Below, piece by piece: positions 8,451-17,176 of a DNA stretch of 32,905 nt. The notes beneath the pieces were generated by a model, which was not told where the DNA came from, made no database searches, and saw only the letters and a program-made list of their open reading frames with translations. The DNA lies in the NCBI GenBank assembly GCA_014382585.1, contig JACNJL010000024.1, positions 1 to 32,905 of the forward strand. Direction: 5' to 3'. The DNA is from Limisphaerales bacterium. Lineage in GTDB: Bacteria > Verrucomicrobiota > Verrucomicrobiia > Limisphaerales > UBA1100. The translations under genes were made by a program, and so were the position numbers. The stretch's first letter is position 1. Each line of letters begins with the position of its first letter.

Positions 8451-9602
8451 TTATCCCGCCGGGGGCGGTTGAGCCCCGCCCGCGGCAAGTTGTTCAGCTT
8501 GCAACGCGGCCTGCTGTTCATCCCATTCCTTGAGCCGCAACATCATGCCGGTATAATCTTGAGCTTTGTTGACGCAATCTTCACGGGAGACAACGCCTTT
8601 TCCATAATAACCGAACAACCCGTCATCCAATGTGACCATTCCGTATTTCTGGCCGGTTTGTTGGTCGGACGGAATCCGGAATGTTTTATTATCGCGGATA
8701 AGCGCCGAGATGGAGGGGGTCATCACCATGATATCGTGAATGGCCACGCGCCCTTTGGGGATCCGTTTGCAAAGAATTTGAGAAATCACGCACGCCAACA
8801 CGGTGGAAAGCTGAATGCGAATGGTCTCCTGCTGTTGCATCGGAAAGGCGTTTACAATTCGATCTACCGTTTTGGCCGCGCCGGTGGTGTGAAGAGTGCC
8901 GAATACCAAGTGGCCGGTCTCGGCAGCGGACACCGCCATCTCAATAGTTTCCAAATCGCGAAGCTCGCCCACCAGAATCACTTCCGGATCCTGCCGCAAG
9001 GCACGCCGGAGTGCCTCGGCAAAGCTTGGCACATCCACATGTACTTCACGCTGGGTGGTCACCGCTTTTTTGTGGGGATGGTAAAACTCAATGGGATCCT
9101 CAATCGTGATCATATGGCACTCATCATCCGTTTCGTTGATGATGTTCAACATCGAAGCGAGTGTGGTGGATTTGCCGGAACCAGTGGGGCCGGTGACTAG
9201 AATCATGCCACGCGGAGTAGCGAGCAGTTTATCAACCAAGCCTTGGTCGAGGCCGATTTGATCGATGGTGAGTAGATCGTTGGGAATCTGCCGGAGCACC
9301 AGCGCCATATTGCCGCGCTCTTTAAAGGAACTGACTCGAAAGCGCGCTTTGGTGCCGAAGGCGAACCCAAAGTCCGCGCCGCCTTGAGTTCGGATTTGCT
9401 GGATCTGATCATCTGAAGCAATCGACTTCACCAGATACTCAACATCTTCCGGCTCGCAATCAGGACCTTCTACGCGCTTTAGCACCCCACTATCGCGATA
9501 GCATGGCGGGATACCTACGCGCACATGCAAATCAGCCGAGCCGCTGTCCACCATAAGCTTCAGCAAATCGGGCATCCGGTAAATAGGTTCTTTTTCAGGC
9601 AT
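8451..9602 (-). CDS. pilT: Type IV pilus retraction ATPase PilT
   Basis: At 383 residues this matches PilT in length and motifs: Walker A GPTGSGKSTTLASML starting at residue 138, Walker B RQDPEVILVGELRD, His box AETGHLVFGTLHTTGA, and the C-terminal ALIRDNKTFRI that corresponds to the AIRNLIRE retraction motif. The N-terminal PAS-like domain (residues ~1-110) includes SGSADLHVRVGIPP, the usual SDLHL region. There is no zinc tetracysteine module, which separates PilT from PilB. It starts 2 bases after the first pilB stop. Presence of PilT argues that the system is a retractable type IV pilus rather than only a secretion pseudopilus. The extreme C-terminus is an Ala/Gln/Pro-rich tail. Confidence 0.94.
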   Translation of the reverse strand: MPEKEPIYRMPDLLKLMVDSGSADLHVRVGIPPCYRDSGVLKRVEGPDCEPEDVEYLVKSIASDDQIQQIRTQGGADFGFAFGTKARFRVSSFKERGNMALVLRQIPNDLLTIDQIGLDQGLVDKLLATPRGMILVTGPTGSGKSTTLASMLNIINETDDECHMITIEDPIEFYHPHKKAVTTQREVHVDVPSFAEALRRALRQDPEVILVGELRDLETIEMAVSAAETGHLVFGTLHTTGAAKTVDRIVNAFPMQQQETIRIQLSTVLACVISQILCKRIPKGRVAIHDIMVMTPSISALIRDNKTFRIPSDQQTGQKYGMVTLDDGLFGYYGKGVVSREDCVNKAQDYTGMMLRLKEWDEQQAALQAEQLAAGGAQPPPAG

Positions 9603-9604
9603 AA

Positions 9605-11335
9605 TTAAATTTCGTCTGAAGTGGTGGTGCGAACTACTTCCTCCACCGTTGTCATTCCGGAGAGCACCTTAGTGATGCCATCCATTCGGAGCGTTTTCAT
9701 CAAGTCATTTTTGATAGCGTAATCACGCACATCGGCCACCGGTTTCTCATCGATGATCATTCGTTGCAAGGTGTCGTCGATTTCTAATACTTCAAAAATC
9801 CCAAATCGACCTTTGTACCCGCCACCATCACAAGCCTTGCACCCGGCCCCCATCATGGGCATCGCCGTTTCCAACTGTTCGGGCGTGAGCCGCAAGGCCT
9901 TGATTTCACCCTCGGTGAGTTTGTGCGGGATAATACATTTCGGGCAAATCCGCCGCACCAGTCGTTGTGCGATGATGCAACGCGTGGCGGCGGCAACCAA
10001 AAAGGGCTTCACCCCCATATCCACCATCCGAGTAATCGCGCCGGGAGCATCGTTCGTATGCAACGTTGAAAACACAAAGTGACCGGTAAGCGAAGCATTC
10101 ACAGCAATGGTGCCCGTTTCCGAATCCCGAATCTCCCCGAGCATGATGATGTTGGGCGCTTGACGCAGCATCGCGCGCAAGGCGGCGGAAAACGTCATGC
10201 CCGCCGCCACGTTCACTTGGCATTGGTTAATGCCGGAGAGAATATACTCCACTGGATCCTCCACGGTGATGATTTTTATATTGGGCGTGTTGAGGAGGTT
10301 GAGGCACGAGTAGAGCGTGGTGGTTTTGCCCGAGCCAGTGGGGCCGGTAACGAGCATAATTCCATCAGGCATTTGCGCGTTCCGTTCAAACACTTCCTGA
10401 TCATCCCGCATGAAGCCCAGTTGATCGAGGCCGAGGTTCAGGCCGCCTTTGTCTAAAATACGCATCACAATGCTTTCACCGTAAATTGTGGGAAGGCAGC
10501 TCACACGAAAATCGATCACCCGGCCATCAATCACCTGCTGATAACGGCCGTCCTGCGGTGTACGTTTCTCGGCAATGTTCATGCCGGATTCGATTTTCAG
10601 CCGACTCACAATAGGCGCCCCCACGCGCTGTGGCGGGGCGTTGCCTTCCCGCAATACGCCATCCACACGATAACGAATCCGCATACGTTCTTCAAACGGT
10701 TCAATATGTACATCCGAGCAGCCCATTTTAAAACCCTCCTGAATGATTAGGCTCACCATCTTGACCAGCGGAGCATCGGAATCATCCTCCACCTCAAAAC
10801 CCGCACCATCCGCCGCCGCACCGCCTTCGGCCTGCACTTGATCAAGGTCCACCTGCGTTTGCGAAAGCTCCTGCACGATCCGTTCCACCGCTTCGTCCGC
10901 CGAACCATAAAAGCGATCAATCGCCGCACGAATTTGTGGTTCGCTGGCCACCTTGAAAATGATGTTTGAAAATTCGACCATCCGCGTGAGGCCATCGGTC
11001 ACATCAATGTCACCAGGGTCAGAAAGTGCCACTGTCAGTTCTGTGCCAGCCACCTCCACCGGCACCACCTGATAACGCCGGGCAATATGCCGGGGAATGG
11101 CCCGCAGCAAATCATCGCGCGGGCGCACTTCGCGCAGGTCAATTTGATCGCACCCAAACTGCATTGCGCGCGCCTGCGTGATTTGGTCGATGTTGATGAT
11201 TTTCTGAATTACCAACGTATCGACCAGTCCCGCCCCCGCGGATTCTGCCGCCGGCCGTGCTGAATCCAATTGGGCATTATCGACCAGCCCCATATTCATG
11301 AGGGTGTCGACCAGGTAATCGTCCTTAACAGCCAT
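9605..11335 (-). CDS. pilB: Type IV pilus assembly ATPase PilB (GspE), first copy, with variant Walker B
   Basis: I use the ATG ending at 11335 (576 residues) rather than a GTG 15 bases earlier. Domains in order: MshEN/GspE-N (residues ~5-150), an acidic linker (EVEDDSDAP, near 190), then the ATPase core with Walker A GPTGSGKTTTLYS from residue 331, His box TGHFVFSTLHTND and the zinc module ICPKC ... CKACDGGGYKGRFG. The Walker B region reads RQAPNIIMLGEIRD: the catalytic Glu is kept but the usual two Asp of RQDPD are replaced by Ala and Asn. It heads the operon, directly before pilT. Two PilB paralogues in one operon may serve different fibre types or act as a hetero-oligomer; this is inference. 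Confidence 0.92.
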   Translation of the reverse strand: MAVKDDYLVDTLMNMGLVDNAQLDSARPAAESAGAGLVDTLVIQKIINIDQITQARAMQFGCDQIDLREVRPRDDLLRAIPRHIARRYQVVPVEVAGTELTVALSDPGDIDVTDGLTRMVEFSNIIFKVASEPQIRAAIDRFYGSADEAVERIVQELSQTQVDLDQVQAEGGAAADGAGFEVEDDSDAPLVKMVSLIIQEGFKMGCSDVHIEPFEERMRIRYRVDGVLREGNAPPQRVGAPIVSRLKIESGMNIAEKRTPQDGRYQQVIDGRVIDFRVSCLPTIYGESIVMRILDKGGLNLGLDQLGFMRDDQEVFERNAQMPDGIMLVTGPTGSGKTTTLYSCLNLLNTPNIKIITVEDPVEYILSGINQCQVNVAAGMTFSAALRAMLRQAPNIIMLGEIRDSETGTIAVNASLTGHFVFSTLHTNDAPGAITRMVDMGVKPFLVAAATRCIIAQRLVRRICPKCIIPHKLTEGEIKALRLTPEQLETAMPMMGAGCKACDGGGYKGRFGIFEVLEIDDTLQRMIIDEKPVADVRDYAIKNDLMKTLRMDGITKVLSGMTTVEEVVRTTTSDEI

Positions 11336-11480
11336 GCAACGTGCCGCCACAACCTACGACCTCCGGAGCCTCCACGTCAAATAAGAGCTATAAACAACGG
11401 GGAATTTGTTGAGATTTTCTACGCATGCGGATAAAGCGAAATCTCAAGAAATCCACAACCAACCTTCGAGGATGGGGCAT
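11336..11480 (-). promoter_or_regulatory. Leader region of the pilus operon with an inverted repeat
   Basis: This non-coding stretch lies between the pilus operon start and the terminator of the DUF1080 gene, so the promoter of the pilus operon should be here. It contains GAGATTT (11411-11417) and AAATCTC (11439-11445), a 7-base inverted repeat with a 21-base spacer that could be an operator or a weak hairpin. I could not pick a convincing -35/-10 pair, and there is no clear Shine-Dalgarno sequence before the chosen ATG. Confidence 0.3.
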
Positions 11481-11507
11481 AAAAAAAGCGGAGCCTCACG
11501 GCCCCGC
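11481..11507 (-). terminator. Rho-independent terminator after the DUF1080 gene
   Basis: Read on the minus strand, an 8-base-pair stem GCGGGGCC / GGCTCCGC (one G-U pair) closes a GTGA tetraloop of the GNRA type and is followed directly by seven T. It lies 26 bases after the stop at 11533, in the correct orientation, and separates that gene from the pilus operon. Confidence 0.85.
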
Positions 11508-11532
11508 CTGCTCAAAAGCACTTATCGCTAAT

Positions 11533-12315
11533 TTACTCATCCAATTCGACCACCCAAATGTTTCTAAATCGCATTGGGTTACCGTGATCCTGCAGTCCGA
11601 TGGAACCCGGGCCATGCTTTTTGTAGGCTTTCACCGAGCGATGGCCGGAAGGGCCGATGAGTTCACGTTTGTCGTGCACTTTCACTCCGTTGTGAATCAC
11701 CGTCACGACCGCCGGCTGTGTCACCTTGCCGTCCTTGGCAAATTTCGGCGCCCGAAATTCGATGTCATAAGTCTGCCATTCCCCGGGAGGACGGCACGCG
11801 TTTACACGCGGTGGATGCTGCCCATAAATCGCCGCGCATTGGCCATCGGCGTAAGAAATATTTTGGTATGAATCCAAAACCTGCACCTCATATTGCCCAC
11901 AGAAAAACACGCCGCTATTGCCACGCGCCTGGCTCTCGCCATCCACTTTGGCCGGAGTAGCAAACTCAATGTGGAGTTTAATCGAACCAAATTTCTGTTT
12001 TGAATTCAACTGGCCCGAACCCCGCGTCACTTCCATATAGCCATTCTCAACCTTCCACTTATTATGGCTCCACCCGCTTGTGTCTGTGCCGTCGAACAAA
12101 ACCACCGCACCTTTGGGCGGCTTCAGGCCCAGCGTCTTGGAAGGTCCCACCTCCACCACCTTGGGCCGCGGCCGATTGGCATCGTGCACCCGCCATTTTT
12201 GTCCGGGAATTTTGGGTGTATCCGTGTAACCAGGCAGTTTCTTGTCAGCACCCGCCGTTTCAATCACTGAAATAGCGAATATGGGAATAATGAAAAAGAG
12301 AATAATGTGTTTCAT
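11533..12315 (-). CDS. Secreted DUF1080 / 3-keto-disaccharide hydrolase-family protein
   Basis: The start is taken at the ATG ending at 12315, which opens a classic signal peptide (MKHIILFFIIPIFAISVIE, cleavage near Ala-Gly-Ala at about residue 23); the 260-residue product is therefore exported. The DUF1080 (PF06439) concanavalin-like domain spans residues ~80-258, with the family motifs LFDGTDTSGW, GNSGVFF, YEVQVLDSY, GEWQTYDIEF and GSIGLQDHGNPMRFRNIW. Members act on sugars or glycans; 3-keto-glycoside hydrolysis has been assigned to some, but the substrate here is unknown. It is a single-gene unit, divergent from the ABC ATPase across a 96-base gap, and ends at a strong terminator. The family is expanded in Verrucomicrobiota and Planctomycetota. 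Confidence 0.9.
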   Translation of the reverse strand: MKHIILFFIIPIFAISVIETAGADKKLPGYTDTPKIPGQKWRVHDANRPRPKVVEVGPSKTLGLKPPKGAVVLFDGTDTSGWSHNKWKVENGYMEVTRGSGQLNSKQKFGSIKLHIEFATPAKVDGESQARGNSGVFFCGQYEVQVLDSYQNISYADGQCAAIYGQHPPRVNACRPPGEWQTYDIEFRAPKFAKDGKVTQPAVVTVIHNGVKVHDKRELIGPSGHRSVKAYKKHGPGSIGLQDHGNPMRFRNIWVVELDE

Positions 12316-12411
12316 ATCAATCGGTTCAGCCGAAAGTTTAACAAGCCCATGACTATCGGCAAGCGAAACTTTCCCTTGGCCGCGTGCCCTCCGCCCGTTA
12401 AAAAGCACCGC

Positions 12412-13215
12412 ATGCCGCGCCGCCCTATTCTATGCATCAACAACCTCCGCCTCGAACGCGGCGACACGGTGATCCTTGACGGCATCAACTGGCGCATCGA
12501 CCCCGGCCAACATTGGGTTGTCCTCGGCCCCAATGGATCCGGCAAAACCTCTCTACTCTCTGCCCTCACCGGCTACAAAACCCCCACCGACGGCGACATC
12601 CAACTGCTCGGCCAAACCTACGGCGAAAGTCATTGGCCCGAGCTCCGTAAAAAAATCGGCCTCGTCAGCAGCGCCATCAACAAACTTATGGCCCCCGCCG
12701 AGCCTGCGCTCGAGACGGTGATTAGCGGCAAATACGCCATGATCGATCTTTGGGAAACCCCCACCCCCTCCGATCGCCGCACCGCCCGCGCCATTCTCAA
12801 ACGCACCGAATGCCTCCCCCTCGTCGATCGCCCGTGGCAACATCTCTCTCAAGGTGAACGACAGCGCGTTCTCATTGGCCGCGCCCTGATGGCCAATCCT
12901 AAACTCCTCATCCTCGACGAACCGTGCGCCGGCCTCGACCCCGTTGCCCGCGAACAATTTCTCCAATTCCTCAACCGCCTCGGCCGCCAACCCAATGCTC
13001 CCGCCCTCATCTTCGTCACCCATCACGTCGAAGAAATTATGCCCGCCTTCTCGCACGCGTTGTTGTTAAAAAACGGCCAAGTGAGCGCAACTGGAACAAT
13101 GAAAACCACATTGACCAGCGAAAACCTGAGCACCTCATTTGGCAACAAAGTGAAACTGGATAAAAAAGGTGGCCGATACGCGCTGAAAATTTCCGCACGG
13201 GATGGGATGATGTAA
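12412..13215 (+). CDS. ABC transporter ATP-binding protein
   Basis: The start is set at the ATG at 12412, just before the conserved strand PILCINNLRLERG, giving 267 residues; earlier in-frame starts would add an unrelated leader overlapping the divergent gene's upstream region. Walker A GPNGSGKTS is at residues 39-47, signature LSQGERQRV at 145-153, Walker B LLILDEPCAGLD at 165-176 and the switch His in FVTHHVEE near 206. The pattern, with an inserted helical region around residues 105-125, resembles the YlmA/ModF-type stand-alone ATPases. No permease or binding protein is adjacent, so the transported substrate cannot be named and it may not be a transporter component at all. It converges on the dehydratase gene with 48 bases between stops. 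Confidence 0.88.
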   Translation: MPRRPILCINNLRLERGDTVILDGINWRIDPGQHWVVLGPNGSGKTSLLSALTGYKTPTDGDIQLLGQTYGESHWPELRKKIGLVSSAINKLMAPAEPALETVISGKYAMIDLWETPTPSDRRTARAILKRTECLPLVDRPWQHLSQGERQRVLIGRALMANPKLLILDEPCAGLDPVAREQFLQFLNRLGRQPNAPALIFVTHHVEEIMPAFSHALLLKNGQVSATGTMKTTLTSENLSTSFGNKVKLDKKGGRYALKISARDGMM

Positions 13216-13263
13216 AATCTTCAAAGGGCAAAACCCACCGCCCAGAACATTTACCTAGTTATT

Positions 13264-14847
13264 TCAAAACTGCGCCCCTGGAAACCAAGGCTGAAACTCA
13301 TCATCCCCAATTCCATTCAACTCACTCTTCGTCTTCTCCCCACTAGCCACCGCAATGATTGTTTCGAATAGCCGCGCCCCCACTTCCGCCACCGTTTCCG
13401 TGCCATCAATAATCGTCCCGGCATTCAAGTCCATATCCTCCTCCATCCAATTGAACAACGCCGTGTTTGTGGCCACCTTGATGCACGGTGCGGGTTTGCA
13501 CCCATAAACGCTCCCGCGGCCAGTTGTGAAAACCCCCACATTACACCCCCCCGCCACCAGTCCCGTCATGCTCACCGGATCGTATCCGGGAGTATCCATA
13601 AAACAAAAACCCGCCGTGTCAATCCGCTCCGCGTAATCATACACAGCCATCAATGGCGACTGCCCACCCTTAGCTAGCGCGCCAAGGCTCTTCTCATAAA
13701 TCGTCGTTAACCCGCCTGCCTTATTGCCCACAGAAGGATTATTATCGATCGTGCTATCGTGTCGACGCGCATAATCCTCCCACCAATGAATTTGCCGCAT
13801 CAACTTTTCCGCGATCTCCGGCGTGGCTGCACGATTGGTCAGCAAATGTTCCGCGCCATAAATTTCCGTTGTTTCTGCAAGCACTGATGTCCCGCCGTGC
13901 CGCACTAATTCATCCGAAGCAATTCCCAATGCTGGATTCGCTGTACACCCGCTGTTGCCATCGGAGCCGCCGCAATTTTCCGCCAGCAATAATTTTGCCA
14001 AAGGCTGTTCCGTGCGCCGCGCTTCCGCCACCTTTGGCAGAATTGCCTCAACCGCCTTGGCGGCAGCCTCGATGGTTTTCAGTGAACCGCCCGTGCCTTG
14101 GATGGTCATAAACTCCGGCGCAAGTTCACCCTCGCGTAAGTTGTCCAAATCATAGTCCTCGCGAATGCCTGCAATCTGATTATCTTCACAACCAAGCCCG
14201 ATCATGACGTAGCCCGCAATATTCGGATGCCGCGCCATATTGCCCAGCGTGCGCCGAATGAGTTGCATCGGCCCGCCCGGCTCCACACCGCAACCGCCTT
14301 GTGTCTTCAATGCAATCACGCCGTCAATTCCAGGAAATTGTTTTTGAAACTCCACCCCCCGAAAGCGCTCCGCCACATAACGCGAAACCGAGTTCGAACA
14401 ATTCACATTGGAAATCACCGCCACATAATTTCGTGTGCCCGCGCGTCCGCCCGGACGAGCAAAACCCTGAAACGTGCGGCGCTCCGCCTCGGGATAAAAT
14501 TCTGTGGGCCGATAATCCGAAGCAAAATGATGTTCCCGCTCGTAATCTCTGCAAACAAGATTCTGCGAATGCACGTGCTCCCCCACAGCGATATCGCCTT
14601 TGGCAAACCCAATAATCTGCCCGTACTTACACAACGGTTCCCCATCCGCCACCTTCTTCAACGCGATTTTATGCCCCGCCGGAATGATCGTGGCCGTGGT
14701 CACCGTGCCGCTCCCGCTGGTCAACGTTCTGCCAGCCTTCAGTGTTTTTTTCAATACGCCCACATGATCACCCTCGCGCAAGCGGAGCACCACCGAATCT
14801 AATTCAGTCGAATCACTCAAAGTAGTTGAAGCCATCGGCGCAAGCAT
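13264..14847 (-). CDS. uxaA: UxaA-family hydrolyase (altronate/galactarate dehydratase type)
   Basis: This 527-residue protein is a full-length UxaA-family enzyme. Residues ~15-105 form the N-terminal SAF domain (DSVVLRLREGDHVGV ... GEHVHSQNL). The catalytic part follows with conserved Cys/Gly motifs: GRAGTRNYVAVISNVNCSNS, TQGGCGVEPGG, MIGLGCEDNQI, ENCGGSDGNSGC and, near the C-terminus, GFCFMDTPGYDPVS and AGGCNVGVFTTGRGS. Family members use iron to dehydrate D-altronate or D-galactarate to 2-keto-3-deoxy sugar acids in hexuronate catabolism. No other uronate-pathway gene is next to it, so the exact substrate is open. A second ATG at 14835 is an equally possible start. The gene symbol is by family, not by proven substrate. 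Confidence 0.88.
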   Translation of the reverse strand: MLAPMASTTLSDSTELDSVVLRLREGDHVGVLKKTLKAGRTLTSGSGTVTTATIIPAGHKIALKKVADGEPLCKYGQIIGFAKGDIAVGEHVHSQNLVCRDYEREHHFASDYRPTEFYPEAERRTFQGFARPGGRAGTRNYVAVISNVNCSNSVSRYVAERFRGVEFQKQFPGIDGVIALKTQGGCGVEPGGPMQLIRRTLGNMARHPNIAGYVMIGLGCEDNQIAGIREDYDLDNLREGELAPEFMTIQGTGGSLKTIEAAAKAVEAILPKVAEARRTEQPLAKLLLAENCGGSDGNSGCTANPALGIASDELVRHGGTSVLAETTEIYGAEHLLTNRAATPEIAEKLMRQIHWWEDYARRHDSTIDNNPSVGNKAGGLTTIYEKSLGALAKGGQSPLMAVYDYAERIDTAGFCFMDTPGYDPVSMTGLVAGGCNVGVFTTGRGSVYGCKPAPCIKVATNTALFNWMEEDMDLNAGTIIDGTETVAEVGARLFETIIAVASGEKTKSELNGIGDDEFQPWFPGAQF

Positions 14848-14917
14848 TAACAGGAAGTCAAAAAAAATACAGAAAACAAACCCAACCTAGCCCGGTCCGG
14901 TGACCCGAGTTGCAAAG

Positions 14918-17176
14918 TTACAGCTCCTCCACCTCGATCCAAGTCTCCAATCGCCGCCCATCTACATCCGCAGTCAATCGATGCCGCCCCGGTTGCAATC
15001 GCGCAAACACATCTCCATCCCGCGCGACGCATTCCAGTGTTTTTGATGACCACTGCGCCGAAGCCGCGTTTACGCGCAGGCGCACCTGGCGACTCGATGG
15101 CGGCAAGTCGGGATCCAAATAAAAAACCGTGCCCGCCAAAGGCGCCAGCACGCGTAATTCTGCAATTTGCGAAACATCGAGCGCCACGCGATTGTGAAGC
15201 GTGTTGTCCGTACTGGCAAACCACTCCACGTAATCCGCGCCCAACTTCACACGTCCTTCAGCATCAAAGTCATTCGGCGTTTCGCAATGCGGCAGATTGC
15301 CCACCACAAACCATTCCCCCACCCCCTGCCCTGCCCTGCGGCCTGTGATCGGATTCACTTGAGCTCGCACCAATCCGTTCGGACGCGCAAAATCACTCGT
15401 GCCAAACCGTTCGCGCAAGTGCTCCATCACCGCATGCATCACCGGCGCGGCCCCCGTCACTCCGGAAACATTTCGCATCGGCGCGCCATCAAAATTCCCA
15501 ACCCACACACCCACTGTAAATTCCGGCGTGTAACCCATTGCCCAGTTATCGCGGAAATCTGAACTTGTGCCCGTTTTGCACGCCACCGGAAATTCAAATG
15601 CCAATGCAGATTCCCACCCAAAAGCCCGCGCCCGCGCCGCGTTGTCGCTCAACATATCTGTAATCAGCCACGTGTGCCGCGAATCGAAAATCCGCTGCGA
15701 AGATTGGGGATCATTCGCAAGCACTCGAAGCGAACGGTGAATTCCCAATCGCGCCAGCGTTGCGTACGCATTGGTCAATTCCAGTAACCGGGCCTCCGCG
15801 TTACCAATGGTGAGTCCGAGCCCGTAGTGATTGGCCTCCGCTTCCAACGTAGATAGACCGCATTCGCGCAATCGTTGATGCAAAGCCTCTGCGCCTCCCG
15901 CTGCTTCCAGTACTTTGACGGCGGACACGTTTAGCGAATTCGCCAATGCCACTCGCAAACGCATTGGGCCGTGAAATTGGCGATTAAAGTTTTGCGGACT
16001 AAACACGCCCGTGCTGGTGGCGAAATCTGTGCGGACATCGGCAATTACCGTCGCAGGCGACATCCCCGATTCCAATGCCAGCAAATAGGTAAACGGTTTG
16101 AACGTAGACCCCGCGCTGCGGCGTGCCCACGCGCCGTTCACTTGGCCCGATTCCGCCTCAAAATAATCACGCGACCCCACCCACGCCAACACATTGCCGG
16201 TTGCGTTTTCGATCACCACCACAGCGCCGTTGGAAACATCCCGTTGGGCCAATCGGTTCAACCGCTCAACGAGTGTTCGGTGGACGAATTGATTTAGCGG
16301 CAAATCAAGCGTGGTTTGCACATTTGCTTTCACCTCGCGTTGCTGGCTCACCCAATCCACAAAATGTGCCGCCGCAAATGCACGGCCATCGCGATTGAGG
16401 GCAATGGGCTCGGCACAGGCACGGTGATGGGCAGCAACATCCAGCCAACCGAGCCGCCGCATACGCCCGAGGATGATAAGTTGCCGCCGTTTGGCGCGAT
16501 TAAAATGGCGATGCGGATTCAACCGCGTAGGACCATTGGGCAACGCCGCCAAAAACGCCGCCTCGGCGGGCGACACGTCGGCCAAGGGTTTCCCGAAATA
16601 AAACCAAGCTGCCGTGCCCGCGCCTCGACAGAGATTTCCATAATCAATGCGGTTCAAATATGCAGTGAGGATTTCTGATTTACTCCAACTACGCTCGAGC
16701 TTAAGCGCCTGCAGGTTTTCAAAAATTTTGGTGCGCACGGTGCGCGGGCGCGGCTCGGCATTTTTGATCAGTTGCTGCGTGATGGTCGATGCGCCGGACA
16801 TCACCCGCCGATGCACCGCAATCTCCTTCACTGCGCGGACCGTGCCAAACCAATCCACCCCCGCGTGTCGCCAAAACCGTTTGTCCTCCGCCGCCAATGT
16901 CGCCTGCAAAAAAACCGGGGCGCAGTCTTCCAGTGCAACCGGTTGAAAAAACCGCTCATCCGAAGTCAGCAGCAACCGTAACGGTTCGCCATTGCGATCG
17001 GTTGCTTGGGGGCTGAACACGGGCGGCACCCCCATCGCCGTCGGCAACGGCATCAGAGTCACAACCGCCTGCAACCCCATCCATCCCACAAGCCAAACAC
17101 ACCCAAATCGCAGCGCCCATCGGCGCCACACTTTTCGCGCGAACCACTCGCGAAGTTGGCGCAGGCGATCACTCAT
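14918..17176 (-). CDS. pbpC: Penicillin-binding protein 1C (bifunctional class A PBP)
   Basis: The start is the ATG ending at 17176, overlapping the macroglobulin stop by 8 bases; the product has 752 residues, normal for PBP1C. Residues ~22-42 are a membrane anchor. The GT51 glycosyltransferase domain has AAEDKRFWRHAGVDW with catalytic Glu97 and SGASTITQQLIKN near 128-139. The transpeptidase domain has the three active-site motifs: SAGSTFKP (Ser357-x-x-Lys360), SLN (414-416) and KTGT (534-537). A C-terminal BiPBP_C-like beta domain covers about 660-750. It polymerises and crosslinks peptidoglycan in the periplasm. Pairing of PBP1C with a bacterial alpha-2-macroglobulin is well known from proteobacteria; here they are tightly coupled and follow a protein kinase gene. 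Confidence 0.94.
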   Translation of the reverse strand: MSDRLRQLREWFARKVWRRWALRFGCVWLVGWMGLQAVVTLMPLPTAMGVPPVFSPQATDRNGEPLRLLLTSDERFFQPVALEDCAPVFLQATLAAEDKRFWRHAGVDWFGTVRAVKEIAVHRRVMSGASTITQQLIKNAEPRPRTVRTKIFENLQALKLERSWSKSEILTAYLNRIDYGNLCRGAGTAAWFYFGKPLADVSPAEAAFLAALPNGPTRLNPHRHFNRAKRRQLIILGRMRRLGWLDVAAHHRACAEPIALNRDGRAFAAAHFVDWVSQQREVKANVQTTLDLPLNQFVHRTLVERLNRLAQRDVSNGAVVVIENATGNVLAWVGSRDYFEAESGQVNGAWARRSAGSTFKPFTYLLALESGMSPATVIADVRTDFATSTGVFSPQNFNRQFHGPMRLRVALANSLNVSAVKVLEAAGGAEALHQRLRECGLSTLEAEANHYGLGLTIGNAEARLLELTNAYATLARLGIHRSLRVLANDPQSSQRIFDSRHTWLITDMLSDNAARARAFGWESALAFEFPVACKTGTSSDFRDNWAMGYTPEFTVGVWVGNFDGAPMRNVSGVTGAAPVMHAVMEHLRERFGTSDFARPNGLVRAQVNPITGRRAGQGVGEWFVVGNLPHCETPNDFDAEGRVKLGADYVEWFASTDNTLHNRVALDVSQIAELRVLAPLAGTVFYLDPDLPPSSRQVRLRVNAASAQWSSKTLECVARDGDVFARLQPGRHRLTADVDGRRLETWIEVEEL

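Noticed and set aside
8469-9200. Plus-strand open frame of 243 codons over pilT
   Set aside because: Antisense of a full PilT; His/Gly-rich shadow composition.
12553-13056. Minus-strand open frame of 167 codons over the ABC ATPase
   Set aside because: Antisense shadow of a gene with complete Walker A, signature and Walker B motifs.
14848-14917. Terminator between PBP1C and the dehydratase gene
   Set aside because: Only a 4-pair GGTC/GACC stem could be formed, with the T-run too far away to call it.
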